From the NCBI RefSeq assembly GCF_017873765.1, contig NZ_JAGGKP010000018.1:1-39252 (forward strand): a DNA stretch of 39,252 bases, in the 5' to 3' direction. A model generated the notes under the pieces. That model was not told where the DNA came from and did no database searches. It saw only the letters and a list, made by a program, of their open reading frames with translations. The position numbers and the translations under genes are program-made. This DNA is from Paenibacillus sediminis (GTDB taxonomy: Bacteria > Bacillota > Bacilli > Paenibacillales > Paenibacillaceae). Positions 19,424 through 30,722 of the stretch are shown in pieces. Every line of letters starts with the position of its first letter. Positions within the stretch are counted from its first letter, which is position 1.

Positions 19424-21472
19424 TTATTCAGTCCACCAACGTTTGAATTGCTGCCACCATGATTTTTTGCTGCTCTGCTCATGCTGGGTCGGTTCAAGAT
19501 GCTCTCCGCCATGGCTACTACAATATTCGGTAGGCTGTGTTCCTTCAATAAATACTTCAAGCCGTTTGTTCGGACAATCTTCGGTTGCCAGTTTACCCGT
19601 AGTCGGATCAATATAGACGCTCACGACGCCGTCTGGGATCGGAAATATTTTGGGCGGTACATTTTTAAGCGCTTGTTCGGTATAGGATGCAAAGATAGGT
19701 GCGGCTTTACGCGTATCCGTTGCTGTAACAGTTTTCCCTTTGTCATAGCCGACCCATACCGCTGTAGATAGCTCTGGCGTGAACCCAACAAGCCATCCAT
19801 CTGTATTTGTCGTTCCTGTCTTCCCTGCAACGGGCCGCTTAATCATGGATGCGACGCGGTTGCCTGTGCCGCCGCCTTCAAACACACTTTCCATAAGCTG
19901 TGTCAGTACATACGCTGACGCAGGGTCAACGACTTGCTCACTTTGGGCGGGCGGTGCTTCATACAAGACATTTCCTGTCGCGTCTGTAATTTTCAGAACA
20001 GCTACAGGCTTAACTCGTTTGCCTTCATTGCTGATGACAGAGAAAGCGGCTGCCATTTCAAAAGGGCTGACGGGTGAAGTGCCCAGCGCTAAGGACGGAA
20101 CGGCTTCCAGCGGACTGTCAATCCCTAACTTCCGAGACATATCGATTACTTGATCGACACCAATGTTCATGACCGTATTGACCGCATAGATGTTATCCGA
20201 TGCTGCAATCGCCTGCCGCATATCAATTTCACCTAAATATTTGTCGCCAAAATTGCTAGGTTGATATGTTTTACGATTGTTGTCGTAATGAAACAGTGTC
20301 GGCTGACTATTGAAGCGGGAAGCGCTTGTCATTTTCTTCGAGGAAAGCGCCGTTAGGTACATGATAGGCTTAAACGATGATCCAGGTTGCCGTGTTGTCG
20401 CAAACACATGATTGTACTGATTGGTGCGATAATTTTTGCCGCCTACGAGCGCTTTGATATACCCATTGCGCGGGTCGATGGAGACGAGTGCAACTTCGAG
20501 TTCGGATTTACTATCCATTTGCGCAGCAACAGCTTGATCAGCAGCCTCCTGAGCCTGAGCGTCGAGGGTTGTATAAATGTTAAGTCCGCCGTGATCAAGC
20601 AGTGATTGATCAAAGCCAAGGTCGTTAATGACGACACTTCGAACGTAGTCTCGGAAGTAAGGTGCCTTATCGACGACCATCCGGTTATCCAAAGGCTGAA
20701 AAGCTAAAATTTCGTTATAGGCGGCATTTGCTTGTGCTTGCGTTATAGCACCGGTCTGTACCATAGCGGACAGCACTATTTTTTGCCGATCCTTTGCATT
20801 CTTCATATGGTTATATGGGGAATAATAAGTGGGTCCCTTTGGAACACCGGCTAGCATTGCGCTTTCCGCTAACGTTAAATCTTTGGCGTGTTTGCCAAAA
20901 TAGAGCTGTGATGCAGCCTCAACTCCATAAGCACCATGGCCATAATAAATTTCGTTTAAGTACATTTGAAGAATGTCCTGTTTGCTGTACTTCATCTCAA
21001 GCTGGATCGTGTACATGGCTTCCTTTGCTTTACGTGACCATGTTTTTTCATGAGATAAATATAGATTGCGCGCTAATTGCTGGGTGATGGTGCTTGCCCC
21101 TTGGACTGTGTTCATATGCTCCAAATTGACAAGGACAGCGCGTCCTAACCCTTTTAGATCAAAGCCAACATGGTTATAGAAATTCCGGTCCTCAACAGCG
21201 AGCGTTGCGTTAATGAGGTCGGGCGATATTTCACCCAGGGTTACCGGTTCGTCGTTACGCCCGCTGCTGGAAAATGTACCAATAACGCCTCCTTGGCTGT
21301 CTAGAAGTCTAGAGTTGCGGTCAGAGTCAGCGATCGGCAAATCTTTTTGATACAAATATACAAGTACGATTAGGGCAGCAATAACCAGCAAGAGAGCGGC
21401 TGTCGTTATAGCTCTAAATGTCCTTTTCAAGCCTTTCTTTTGTTTATGATTCGAGTTAGGTGCAGCCTTCAC
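19424..21472 (-). CDS. pbpG: class A penicillin-binding protein (PbpG/PBP2D type)
   Basis: This bifunctional wall enzyme polymerises glycan strands and cross-links peptides. The 682 residues have a cytoplasmic tail, one membrane helix (about 22-41), a GT51 domain with catalytic Glu94 in VEDRNFYNH and the motifs GASTITQQLARNLYL and YYGHGAYGVEAAS, then a transpeptidase domain with SSFK, SDN and KTG (PVAGKTGTTN). The C-terminal tail is basic and low complexity. The GTG start follows AAGGGAG. Its place beside ywhD and speE matches B. subtilis pbpG, which acts in spore wall formation; a forespore role here is inference. Confidence 0.93.
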   Translation of the reverse strand: MKAAPNSNHKQKKGLKRTFRAITTAALLLVIAALIVLVYLYQKDLPIADSDRNSRLLDSQGGVIGTFSSSGRNDEPVTLGEISPDLINATLAVEDRNFYNHVGFDLKGLGRAVLVNLEHMNTVQGASTITQQLARNLYLSHEKTWSRKAKEAMYTIQLEMKYSKQDILQMYLNEIYYGHGAYGVEAASQLYFGKHAKDLTLAESAMLAGVPKGPTYYSPYNHMKNAKDRQKIVLSAMVQTGAITQAQANAAYNEILAFQPLDNRMVVDKAPYFRDYVRSVVINDLGFDQSLLDHGGLNIYTTLDAQAQEAADQAVAAQMDSKSELEVALVSIDPRNGYIKALVGGKNYRTNQYNHVFATTRQPGSSFKPIMYLTALSSKKMTSASRFNSQPTLFHYDNNRKTYQPSNFGDKYLGEIDMRQAIAASDNIYAVNTVMNIGVDQVIDMSRKLGIDSPLEAVPSLALGTSPVSPFEMAAAFSVISNEGKRVKPVAVLKITDATGNVLYEAPPAQSEQVVDPASAYVLTQLMESVFEGGGTGNRVASMIKRPVAGKTGTTNTDGWLVGFTPELSTAVWVGYDKGKTVTATDTRKAAPIFASYTEQALKNVPPKIFPIPDGVVSVYIDPTTGKLATEDCPNKRLEVFIEGTQPTEYCSSHGGEHLEPTQHEQSSKKSWWQQFKRWWTE

Positions 21473-21593
21473 TTTGCCAGCTCCCTTCCATCCCTTTTCT
21501 TCTCATTATGGGAAGGATTGGAGCATATATTCACAAGCACGCCACACAAAACTCTAAAATTTTCGTTTACAAGGCAAATGGTACGGGAAGTGG

Positions 21594-21621
21594 TTGCATT
21601 TTCACCTTGATTTAATATAAT
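21594..21621 (+). promoter_or_regulatory. probable promoter of speEB
   Basis: TTGCAT at 21594-21599 and a perfect TATAAT at 21616-21621 are 16 bp apart, in the divergent gap between pbpG and speE. Confidence 0.5.
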
Positions 21622-21753
21622 ACAATTTGTTTGGTACAATATTGGAAGTGGAACTTTTGTAAACTGACTTTAAATAAGATAATGCTTTAACATAAGTTTT
21701 CGATTTTCGTATGATGGCTAAACACTCATTCTACCGGAAAGAAGGTTTGTACG

Positions 21754-22581
21754 ATGGAATTGTGGTTTACGGAGAAACAAACACCCGTTTTTGGGATTAC
21801 AGCAAAAATTCGGGAGACGTTTGTCAATGAGAAGACAGAATTTCAAGATTTAGCGATGATTGATACCGAGGAATTCGGTCGCATGCTCGTGCTGGACGGC
21901 ATGGTGATGACTACGATTAAGGACGAGTTCGTTTATCATGAAATGGTCGCTCATCCGGCGCTGTTCACCCATCCGAATCCTAAGCGCGTACTTGTTGTAG
22001 GCGGTGGAGACGGCGGTGTTATTCGCGAAGTCATCAAACACCCGGAAGTAGAGAAAGCTGTACTTGTTGAAATTGATGGTAAAGTCATTGAATATTCTAA
22101 ACAATATTTGCCTGAAATTGCCGGCGAATTGGACAACCCTCGTGTTGAAGTATTGGTGAACGATGGTTACATGCACATTTTAGAACATAAAAATGAGTAT
22201 GATGTCATCATGGTTGACTCTACTGAACCTGTAGGACCTGCAGCACCTCTATTTGAACGCGGATTTTATCAAGGGCTTTATGAAGCGCTCAAAGATGACG
22301 GAATCTTTGTTGCACAAACGGATAATCCGTGGTTCAAAGCTGATCTGATTCGCAAAGTGAATAAAGATGTGAAGGAAATCTTCCCGATTGTCCGCGTATA
22401 CGGAGCTAATATTCCTACATACCCAAGTGGTCTGTGGACATTTACGATGGGCAGTAAAAAATACGACCCGCTGGAAGTAGATGAAACGAAAATTCCTGAA
22501 ATCGATACGAAATATTACACGCCACGTCTGCACAAAGCTGCTTTCGTGCTGCCGAAATTCGTGGAAGATTTAACGAAATAG
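21754..22581 (+). CDS. speE: spermidine synthase
   Basis: SpeE transfers the aminopropyl group of decarboxylated S-adenosylmethionine to putrescine. The 275-residue sequence has the Rossmann motif [13 protein letters not shown], the acidic residue binding the cofactor in [12 protein letters not shown] and the polyamine-site motif DSTEPVGPA. The beta-hairpin N-terminal domain begins at [10 protein letters not shown]. The ATG lies after AAGAAGG. It is cotranscribed with speB 16 bp downstream; putrescine made by agmatinase is the substrate, so the operon covers the last two steps. Confidence 0.96.
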   Translation: MELWFTEKQTPVFGITAKIRETFVNEKTEFQDLAMIDTEEFGRMLVLDGMVMTTIKDEFVYHEMVAHPALFTHPNPKRVLVVGGGDGGVIREVIKHPEVEKAVLVEIDGKVIEYSKQYLPEIAGELDNPRVEVLVNDGYMHILEHKNEYDVIMVDSTEPVGPAAPLFERGFYQGLYEALKDDGIFVAQTDNPWFKADLIRKVNKDVKEIFPIVRVYGANIPTYPSGLWTFTMGSKKYDPLEVDETKIPEIDTKYYTPRLHKAAFVLPKFVEDLTK

Positions 22582-22597
22582 GAGGCTTTGAATACAG

Positions 22598-23467
22598 ATG
22601 AAGCTTGATCAAGCTTACTCAGGTAATGTATTTATTTGCAGCTCTGATGATTACGAGAATTCGAAAGCAGTCATCTACGGCATGCCAATGGACTTTACAG
22701 TCAGCTATCGTCCGGGATCACGCTTTGGTCCTGCGAGAATTCGGCAAGCGTCTGTAGGGCTTGAGGAATACAGTCCATACCTGGATAAAAATATTCTTGA
22801 TATGACCTATTTTGACGCCGGTGATTTGCTGCTTCCGTTCGGGAATGCTGCGCGCAGCCTTGATATTATTCGTGAATATATTCGCGGTCTTCTGGCTGAT
22901 GGTAAATTCCCAATTGGTCTTGGTGGAGAGCATTTAGTCACTTGGCCGATCATTCAAGAAATGTATGCGAAATATCCGGATCTCGTGCTCATTCATATCG
23001 ATGCGCACGCGGATTTGCGTGAGCAATATGAAGGCGAACCGCTTTCTCACTCTACACCAGTGCGCAAAGCGGCTGAGCTTATGGGCGGCAAAAACATTTA
23101 TCAATTCGGTATTCGCTCCGGTTCGCAAGAAGAGTTCAAGTATGGACGCGAGAACATTAACTTCTATCCATTTGAAGTGGCTGCTCCGCTCAAAGAAGCT
23201 CTTCCGCAAATCGGAGGCAGACCTGTATATGTAACGATTGATATCGATGTTCTTGATCCATCCGCAGCACCGGGAACCGGAACAGCGGAAGCGGGAGGTA
23301 TCACATCTAAGGAATTGCTTGAGGCAGTGCACCTCATCGCTCGTTCTGATGCGAATGTCGTTGGCTGTGACTTGGTAGAAGTGGCTCCAATCTATGATCC
23401 GACGGAACAGACCCAAATTGTAGCTTCGAAGATTATTCGTGAAATGCTGCTCGGTTTTGTTAAATAA
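22598..23467 (+). CDS. speB: agmatinase
   Basis: SpeB hydrolyses agmatine to putrescine and urea. The 289 residues have the ureohydrolase metal motifs GGEH, DAHADLR and DIDVLDPSAAPGTGTAEAGG, which bind two Mn ions. The start ATG follows AGGAGGC, 16 bp after speE. In B. subtilis speE-speB (ywhF-ywhG) are also paired. No arginine decarboxylase lies in this window. Confidence 0.96.
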   Translation: MKLDQAYSGNVFICSSDDYENSKAVIYGMPMDFTVSYRPGSRFGPARIRQASVGLEEYSPYLDKNILDMTYFDAGDLLLPFGNAARSLDIIREYIRGLLADGKFPIGLGGEHLVTWPIIQEMYAKYPDLVLIHIDAHADLREQYEGEPLSHSTPVRKAAELMGGKNIYQFGIRSGSQEEFKYGRENINFYPFEVAAPLKEALPQIGGRPVYVTIDIDVLDPSAAPGTGTAEAGGITSKELLEAVHLIARSDANVVGCDLVEVAPIYDPTEQTQIVASKIIREMLLGFVK

Positions 23468-23483
23468 TTTAGCCTTTACAATG

Positions 23484-23536
23484 AATGAAAAGCCTTAGTT
23501 CGGTCAATATCCGTCTAAGGTTTTTCATTTTTTTAT
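23484..23536 (+). terminator. speEB terminator
   Basis: AATGAAAAGCCTTAG pairs with CTAAGGTTTTTCATT except one position, followed by TTTTTTATTT. Confidence 0.85.
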
Positions 23537-23565
23537 TTGAATTACGACCTTGAACTGGATATAGT
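23537..23565 (+). promoter_or_regulatory. probable promoter of ywiB-argS
   Basis: TTGAAT at 23537-23542 and TATAGT at 23560-23565 are 17 bp apart, about 45 bp before ywiB. Confidence 0.45.
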
Positions 23566-23611
23566 AATACAATAGGAAAGTAAGGGAAGCAAGAATGGAG
23601 CTAGTGAAGCA

Positions 23612-24052
23612 ATGCCGCAACCAAACCAAGTGAAGATTCGGCTAATCAGCCGTCAAGACGGGGAAGAAGTGACGCAAGAGCTGACAGGCGAAGCTTTTAT
23701 TAAAGGAAACAGCGTATATATTCGTTATGAGGAATCTGACATAAACCCAGAGGGCGATAAGACAGATAGGCCGGTAACGCGTACGACTGTGAAGATCGGA
23801 ACACAGCAGCTCAAAATTATGCGACATGGCGCGGTACAGTCTGAACAGTCTTTCGAACTTGATCGCAGACTGCCAGGATTTTACCGCTCTCCTTATACAC
23901 AGTTTCAGATGTCTGCACATACGCGCAAACTCGAAGTAGAGATGAATGGCCATGTGGGACAAGTCAATTGGGAATATGATATGTACGTGCTAGATGAGTT
24001 AACAGGACGTTTTGCGATTAGCATATTAATACAGGAGGAACCGAAATCATGA
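23612..24052 (+). CDS. ywiB: DUF1934 family protein (YwiB-like)
   Basis: The 146-residue soluble protein is a beta-rich lipocalin-like fold of unknown function, with the family features [19 protein letters not shown] and [16 protein letters not shown]. The segments [11 protein letters not shown] and MYVLDELTG follow. It overlaps argS by four bases (ATGA), which implies translational coupling, and B. subtilis ywiB also precedes argS. The ATG start follows TGGAGCTAGTG. Confidence 0.9.
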   Translation: MPQPNQVKIRLISRQDGEEVTQELTGEAFIKGNSVYIRYEESDINPEGDKTDRPVTRTTVKIGTQQLKIMRHGAVQSEQSFELDRRLPGFYRSPYTQFQMSAHTRKLEVEMNGHVGQVNWEYDMYVLDELTGRFAISILIQEEPKS

Positions 24053-25728
24053 GTCAAAGTCCATTAGAGCAAATTAACGAATCGGTGAAGGAAGCGATTG
24101 TAGAAGCGATTGCAGCGGCAGGCATTGTAGCCCGTGAAGATATTCCTGCCATTGTACTCGAAGTACCTAAAGACAAAGAACACGGCGATCTGGCGACGAA
24201 CGCTGCGATGCAGCTTACTCGTATTGCGAAGAGAAATCCTAGACAAATTGCCGAAGAAATCGTGAATCATCTTGATCTTGCGAAGGCTTCTATTCTAAAA
24301 GCAGAAATCGCGGGTCCAGGATTCATTAACTTTAAGCTTGATAAGAGTTATTTGTACCCAGTGATTCGTGAAGTACAAGAAAAAGGCGAAAACTATGGCC
24401 GCATTGAGCTTGGTAAAGGAAAGAGCGTTGAAGTCGAGTTCGTAAGTGCCAATCCAACAGGAAGTCTGCATCTAGGACATGCCCGCGGCGCTGCCGTAGG
24501 CGATGCGCTTTGCAACGTGCTTGATTTTGCCGGTTATGATGTAACGCGTGAATATTACATTAACGATGCGGGTAACCAAATTGTCAACCTGTGCAAATCG
24601 ATTGAAGTACGTTACATGCAGGAGCTTGGACAAGAAGCTGAAATGCCTGAGGACGGTTATTACGGCGAGGACATCAAAGAATTTGCCAAAGAACTCGTTG
24701 CCAAGGAAGGCGACCGATTATTGTCTTTAAGTCCTGGCGAACGGACCGCATTTTTCCGCAAATATGGTCTGGAAAAAGAATTAAGCAAAATTAAACGTGA
24801 CTTGGAGCGTTTTCGGGTATCCTTCGATATTTGGTACAGCGAAACATCGCTCTATGAAAACAATTTAGTTGAAGCTGCACTTAATGAACTTAGAGCTAAA
24901 GGACAAGTATATGAGCAGGACGGAGCAACTTGGCTTCGTACAACCGCTTATGGCGACGATAAAGATCGGGTGCTCATAAAAAATGACGGAACATACACGT
25001 ATCTAACCCCAGATATCGCTTACCACCGCGACAAATACAGCCGCGGCTATGACCGAATGATTAATATCTGGGGAGCAGACCACCATGGCTACATTCCGCG
25101 CATGAAAGCGGCGATGGAGGCGCTTGGCTATGATCCCGAGAAGTTAACCGTTCTAATTGCACAAATGGTTAGCTTGTTCCAAAACGGCGAAAAAGTGAAA
25201 ATGTCCAAACGTACAGGTAAAGCCGTAACGATGGAAGATCTGATGGATGAAGTGGGTGTAGATGCAATTCGTTATTTCTTCACGATGCGCAGTATGGATT
25301 CCCATCTTGATTTCGATATGGATCTCGCGATTTCTACGTCCAACGAAAATCCTGTTTATTACGTACAGTATGCGCATGCGCGTATTTGCAGCATTTACCG
25401 CCAAGTCGAAGAACAAGGCATTAAGCTCTTGCCGCTGGATCAAATTGATTTCAGCAAATTGACTGCAGAACATGAGTTTGATTTGCTTCGTAAAATGGGT
25501 GAATTACCGGAAGAAATCAGAGTTGCAGCAGAGAACTTTGCGCCGCATCGCGTTATCCGTTATGTATATGAGCTCGCTTCGCTGTTCCACAGCTACTATA
25601 AAGCAGAACGTGTCATTACAGAGGATTCGGATCAGACACAAGCGCGTCTCGCTTTGCTCGGTGCCGTTCGTACCACAATTGCCAATGTACTCCGCCTCGT
25701 TGGCGTTACTGCTCCTGAAAAAATGTAA
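24049..25728 (+). CDS. argS: arginyl-tRNA synthetase
   Basis: ArgS charges tRNA-Arg. The 559 residues cover the N-terminal Add1 domain (about 1-110), the class I catalytic core with [12 protein letters not shown] (HIGH signature) and KMSKRTG (KMSKS signature), and the C-terminal DALR helical domain ending in [12 protein letters not shown]. The ATG overlaps the ywiB stop. A terminator shared with the convergent subtilase gene follows. Confidence 0.96.
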   Translation: MSQSPLEQINESVKEAIVEAIAAAGIVAREDIPAIVLEVPKDKEHGDLATNAAMQLTRIAKRNPRQIAEEIVNHLDLAKASILKAEIAGPGFINFKLDKSYLYPVIREVQEKGENYGRIELGKGKSVEVEFVSANPTGSLHLGHARGAAVGDALCNVLDFAGYDVTREYYINDAGNQIVNLCKSIEVRYMQELGQEAEMPEDGYYGEDIKEFAKELVAKEGDRLLSLSPGERTAFFRKYGLEKELSKIKRDLERFRVSFDIWYSETSLYENNLVEAALNELRAKGQVYEQDGATWLRTTAYGDDKDRVLIKNDGTYTYLTPDIAYHRDKYSRGYDRMINIWGADHHGYIPRMKAAMEALGYDPEKLTVLIAQMVSLFQNGEKVKMSKRTGKAVTMEDLMDEVGVDAIRYFFTMRSMDSHLDFDMDLAISTSNENPVYYVQYAHARICSIYRQVEEQGIKLLPLDQIDFSKLTAEHEFDLLRKMGELPEEIRVAAENFAPHRVIRYVYELASLFHSYYKAERVITEDSDQTQARLALLGAVRTTIANVLRLVGVTAPEKM

Positions 25729-25734
25729 TGGAAT

Positions 25735-25777
25735 AAAAACCGTCCCTTCTCATTCAAATGAAGGGGCGGTTTTTTTG
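25735..25777. terminator. bidirectional terminator, argS / subtilase
   Basis: AAAACCGTCCCTTC and GAAGGGGCGGTTTT form a 14-bp stem with one G-T pair, with T runs on both strands. The right arm overlaps the subtilase C-terminal codons. Confidence 0.8.
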
Positions 25778-27072
25778 GAGTTGGCATATTTTTTGAGCCC
25801 ATCACGCATAAGGCGAAGAGCATTGACTTCACCGGCTTTGCCTTCGCTTACTCTACGCCAGTCATTTTTGGATTTTAGCGACGATGCGGAGCGAAGCAGC
25901 AAATTTTTAATTTCGGCAGGGGTAAGTCCAGGACGCTGGGCCAGAAGCAGTGCAATTGCTCCGCTTACATGGGATGTTGCCATGGAAGTCCCGCTCATTT
26001 CGTTGTATTTACTATGATTCCAGCATGAGATAATTTTGTCCCCTGGGGCATATATATCAACAAATGGTCCGCGGTTACTGAACGATGCAATACGCCGATA
26101 TTTGTCTGTAGCACCTACGGATATCGTTTGTGGATACCTGGCGGGGTAGTCGATGCTATATTTTTTACGGTCGTTCCCGGAGGAAGCGACGATGACAATG
26201 CCTGCATGATAGGCTTTTTTGACGACATCAAGAAGCGCTCTGCTGCGCGTTTTCATACCAAAGCTCATATTAATAATATTGACTTGATTTCGAACACACC
26301 ATTCAATGCCGAGAATAATGTCTGAAACAAAGGCTGAACCATTATAATCAAAAGCTTTGACAGGATAGATGGTTGCCCTTGGCGCAATGCCAATCATTCC
26401 TTGCGTACTATTGGCTGCTGCAATCGTGCCAGAGATATGCGTGCCGTGTCCATTATCGTCGTATGGAAGCATCGTGCGATTGATTAGGTTAATACCCCGT
26501 GCCAAGGAATTCCGTAAGTCAGGATGATTAAAATCTACTCCTGTATCAATAACTCCGATTTTCACTTGGTATCCTGTGGATGTTGACCACGTTTGAGGAG
26601 CGCGAATTTGCTTTACACCCCAAGGGATGCTCTGCGGGATTTCGTATTTCGGAGACTGGACGTCATGCACTCTCATTTGTACATCTTCCTCAATGATGAG
26701 GGTATCTCTGAATTGATCCATAATTTGATCTATGATCCCATCTGAGGATAGGGGACAGATAAGCGCTTGTATTAGATTGGACGATTGCACGTGTTGCAGT
26801 TTTGAAAGGGATGGTTTTAATTTGCGTAGGTAGTACAAACACTCGGCGTATTGTCTAGGATGAACGAAAGTAATGATACGTTGGCGCCTTTTATTGATTG
26901 GACTCTCGATCTCATTATGCAGCAATTGCAGGAAATTGGAATAGTCCACGCTGGGCATCCCCCTCTTAATGAACCATGTTGCAGTATTGTATGAAATCGG
27001 GAAACTTCCTGAATGAGAAACATGCCCTTTTTTTGGGAAATAGGCCTTCATGAACGTGTCAAAGAACTGCAC
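25750..27072 (-). CDS. S8 family serine peptidase (subtilase)
   Basis: The 440-residue subtilisin-like protease has the triad Asp176 (VIDTGVDFNHP), His209 (NGHGTHISG) and Ser363 (SGTSMATSHVSG), with oxyanion Asn300 (ASSGND). Residues about 65-135 resemble an I9-type inhibitor prodomain (RRQRIITFVHP through TLIIEEDVQM). No signal peptide is visible. The start is uncertain. The longest frame begins at GTG 27072, which lacks a ribosome binding site. GTG 26949 has GGGGG eight bases upstream and would give a product 41 residues shorter. The size resembles B. subtilis AprX (442 aa), but orthology is not shown. Confidence 0.85.
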   Translation of the reverse strand: MQFFDTFMKAYFPKKGHVSHSGSFPISYNTATWFIKRGMPSVDYSNFLQLLHNEIESPINKRRQRIITFVHPRQYAECLYYLRKLKPSLSKLQHVQSSNLIQALICPLSSDGIIDQIMDQFRDTLIIEEDVQMRVHDVQSPKYEIPQSIPWGVKQIRAPQTWSTSTGYQVKIGVIDTGVDFNHPDLRNSLARGINLINRTMLPYDDNGHGTHISGTIAAANSTQGMIGIAPRATIYPVKAFDYNGSAFVSDIILGIEWCVRNQVNIINMSFGMKTRSRALLDVVKKAYHAGIVIVASSGNDRKKYSIDYPARYPQTISVGATDKYRRIASFSNRGPFVDIYAPGDKIISCWNHSKYNEMSGTSMATSHVSGAIALLLAQRPGLTPAEIKNLLLRSASSLKSKNDWRRVSEGKAGEVNALRLMRDGLKKYANSKKTAPSFE

Positions 27073-27346
27073 AGGACATAGTATGGTAGAGAGCCTGAAA
27101 AGGCTTTACCCCAGTAAAAGTCTTGTCTTTATACAGATTTTCACTGAGGTGGATACAGTCAAAAGGCGAGGGTGCGTGCCGTCGCCTTTCTTTTATGAGC
27201 CAAAATGAAAATATCTGTTCCTGCTAACAGGTTGAAGATATTAGAACTTGCATTTTACCTCTAAATAGGTTTTACTAAGGTGTGATAATGGATATGTTAG
27301 TAAAATGCAATTACTGTGAACATTGCGTGAGAGGAAGTGTGCGTTA

Positions 27347-27907
27347 GTGAGTACCCCACTCAATTTGAAAATTGATCCGGAGAAAGTCCAAGAAATTCCT
27401 ATGGTGGACTTGGCCTTTATGGTTTTGAAGGCAGCAAATACACCTTACTACTACCGTGACTTGATGAATGAAGTTGCTAAGCTTCGCGGTTTGTCCGATG
27501 AGCAAATCAATGATGTTATTGCCCAGTTATATACGGAAATTAATATCGATGGCCGGTTTGCTTGTGTTGGTACGAACTTGTGGGGATTAAAACGTTGGTA
27601 TCCAGTTGATAAATCTGAGGATGCTCTATCAACTTCCAAACATCCGCGCATCATTAACGATGACGATGATGATTTGGATGACGATGATTTCACGGATGAA
27701 GAGGATGCATACGTATCTGATGATGAAGACTTCGATGTGATCGAAGATGACCAAGATGAATTATATCCGGATGAAGACGATACAGATGTCGAAGATGATG
27801 TCTTGCTGGACGATGAGGCTCTGGATGACGAAGAAGTTCTGAATGACGATTCAGAAGATGATCTAGATGAAGACTTTGACTCTGCAGATGACGAAGAAGA
27901 TATTTAA
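27347..27907 (+). CDS. rpoE: RNA polymerase delta subunit
   Basis: RpoE (delta) modulates promoter open-complex stability and RNA release in Gram-positive bacteria. The 186 residues have a globular N-terminal domain (about 1-90, with YTEINIDGRFACVGTNLWGLKRWYP), followed by a very acidic tail (runs of Asp and Glu such as DDDDDLDDDDFTDEE). The GTG 27347 start is preceded by GAGAGGAAG; the same frame is open to a TTG 24 bp upstream. pyrG follows after a terminator, as in B. subtilis. Confidence 0.93.
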   Translation: MSTPLNLKIDPEKVQEIPMVDLAFMVLKAANTPYYYRDLMNEVAKLRGLSDEQINDVIAQLYTEINIDGRFACVGTNLWGLKRWYPVDKSEDALSTSKHPRIINDDDDDLDDDDFTDEEDAYVSDDEDFDVIEDDQDELYPDEDDTDVEDDVLLDDEALDDEEVLNDDSEDDLDEDFDSADDEEDI

Positions 27908-27913
27908 TACTTG

Positions 27914-27949
27914 AAAAAAAGGATGCTGTTTATTCGGCATCCTTTTTGT
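27914..27949 (+). terminator. rpoE terminator
   Basis: AAAAAGGATGC and GCATCCTTTTT form an 11-bp stem, followed by GTTT. Confidence 0.88.
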
Positions 27950-28052
27950 TTGCACTCTGTCTTGTAGGAAGGTTCAGATATTGTAAACATATAGAAATAT
28001 TATCTATACTTGGGGAGTGTTAATATGGCAGAGGATACCCTCCTTCTTTTCC

Positions 28053-28092
28053 TTGACATGAGGATAAGATACAGAGTAAACTATTGCATGGG
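28053..28092 (+). promoter_or_regulatory. pyrG promoter with GGGC start site
   Basis: TTGACA at 28053-28058 and TAAACT at 28077-28082 are 18 bp apart. The first G run lies at 28090-28092, giving a transcript that would start GGGCUU. This is the arrangement of B. subtilis pyrG, where CTP shortage causes repeated addition of G at the 5' end. Confidence 0.55.
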
Positions 28093-28127
28093 CTTATGAT
28101 TCGACCTTAATAATAATGAATTTTAAT

Positions 28128-29862
<1,735 letters not shown>

Positions 29863-29942
29863 TAAAAGCGAAGGAAAGCTGTTTTTGTTCAAGTGAACAT
29901 TTTGTTCGAAATTAACTTTTTTGTTCCTTTTTTTACTATTTG

Positions 29943-29968
29943 AAGGATTTTCCCAGTAAGAAGCGAAT
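29943..29968 (+). promoter_or_regulatory. sigma-H-type promoter of spo0F
   Basis: AAGGATTT at 29943-29950 matches the sigma-H -35 (RAGGAWWT), and GCGAAT at 29963-29968 resembles the -10, with a 12-bp spacer. In B. subtilis spo0F is transcribed from a sigma-H promoter at sporulation onset. Confidence 0.6.
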
Positions 29969-30053
29969 AATCACATAAAGGCAGTTAATAGCAGATATCC
30001 ATGAGTGATTGTGCCTGTCGTGATGTATGGTAGATTCTTGGGGGGATAATTCG

Positions 30054-30440
30054 GTGGAACGAAAGAAAGTGTTAATTGTTGACGATCAGAATGGGATTCG
30101 CATCTTGTTAATGGAAGTGTTCAATAGCGAAGGGTACAACACATTTCAAGCGGCTAATGGAAAGATCGCTCTTGAGATCGTGAAGAACGAATCTCCTGAT
30201 TTGGTGCTTTTAGATATGAAAATACCTGGGATGGACGGGCTTGAAATTTTAAAGCACATCAAAGCGATGAATCCGAATATTAAAGTCATCATGATGACTG
30301 CTTATGGTGAACTGGATATGATTAAAGAAGCAACAGAACTGGGAGCTCTTATGCATTTTACGAAGCCGTTTGATATCGATGAAATGCGAGTTGCCGTTAA
30401 TATACAGCTTAGAAATGAAGTGCCGAAGGCAAGTCATTAA
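30054..30440 (+). CDS. spo0F: sporulation phosphorelay response regulator Spo0F
   Basis: Spo0F takes phosphate from sporulation kinases and passes it to Spo0B on the way to Spo0A. The 128 residues form a single receiver domain without an output domain: acidic pair Asp10-Asp11, phosphoacceptor Asp54 ([13 protein letters not shown]), MMTAYGE with the switch Thr, and Lys in FTKPFD. The sequence follows B. subtilis Spo0F closely. GTG 30054 with GGGGGG eight bases upstream is preferred over the frame start at 30027. A sigma-H-like promoter lies 90 bp upstream. Confidence 0.96.
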   Translation: MERKKVLIVDDQNGIRILLMEVFNSEGYNTFQAANGKIALEIVKNESPDLVLLDMKIPGMDGLEILKHIKAMNPNIKVIMMTAYGELDMIKEATELGALMHFTKPFDIDEMRVAVNIQLRNEVPKASH

Positions 30441-30523
30441 ATACACTTACTTTTTATATGCACTCCATACAAATATAGAATTCTCATCATGGAAATTTGT
30501 ATAAATGGATTGGCAATAGGTTT

Positions 30524-30552
30524 AAAGCTCCTTTAGGGAGCTTTTCTTTTTA
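30524..30552 (+). terminator. spo0F terminator
   Basis: AAAGCTCC and GGAGCTTT form an 8-bp stem with a 5-nt loop and a following TTCTTTTTAG. Confidence 0.8.
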
Positions 30553-30648
30553 GTTTTCAAGAAATTGAATGTAAATCTATTAGGGCTCGGTCTGTATAAT
30601 GATGCATATCTATTTCACAAATGCTTGTTTAGTATTTATTTGGTAGTA

Positions 30649-30657
30649 TGATATAAT
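30649..30657 (+). promoter_or_regulatory. extended -10 promoter of fba
   Basis: TGATATAAT is a perfect extended -10 element about 65 bp before the fba start; no clear -35 accompanies it. Confidence 0.5.
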
Positions 30658-30722
30658 ATCAAGAGGCTACATGTCAGTCAGGAAAACTATAGACAACCTA
30701 ATTTATAGGAGGAGTCAAACCC

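Noticed and set aside
27082..27207. 41-codon ORF upstream of rpoE
   Set aside because: There is no good ribosome binding site and the frame runs through the terminator-like hairpin; coding is unlikely.
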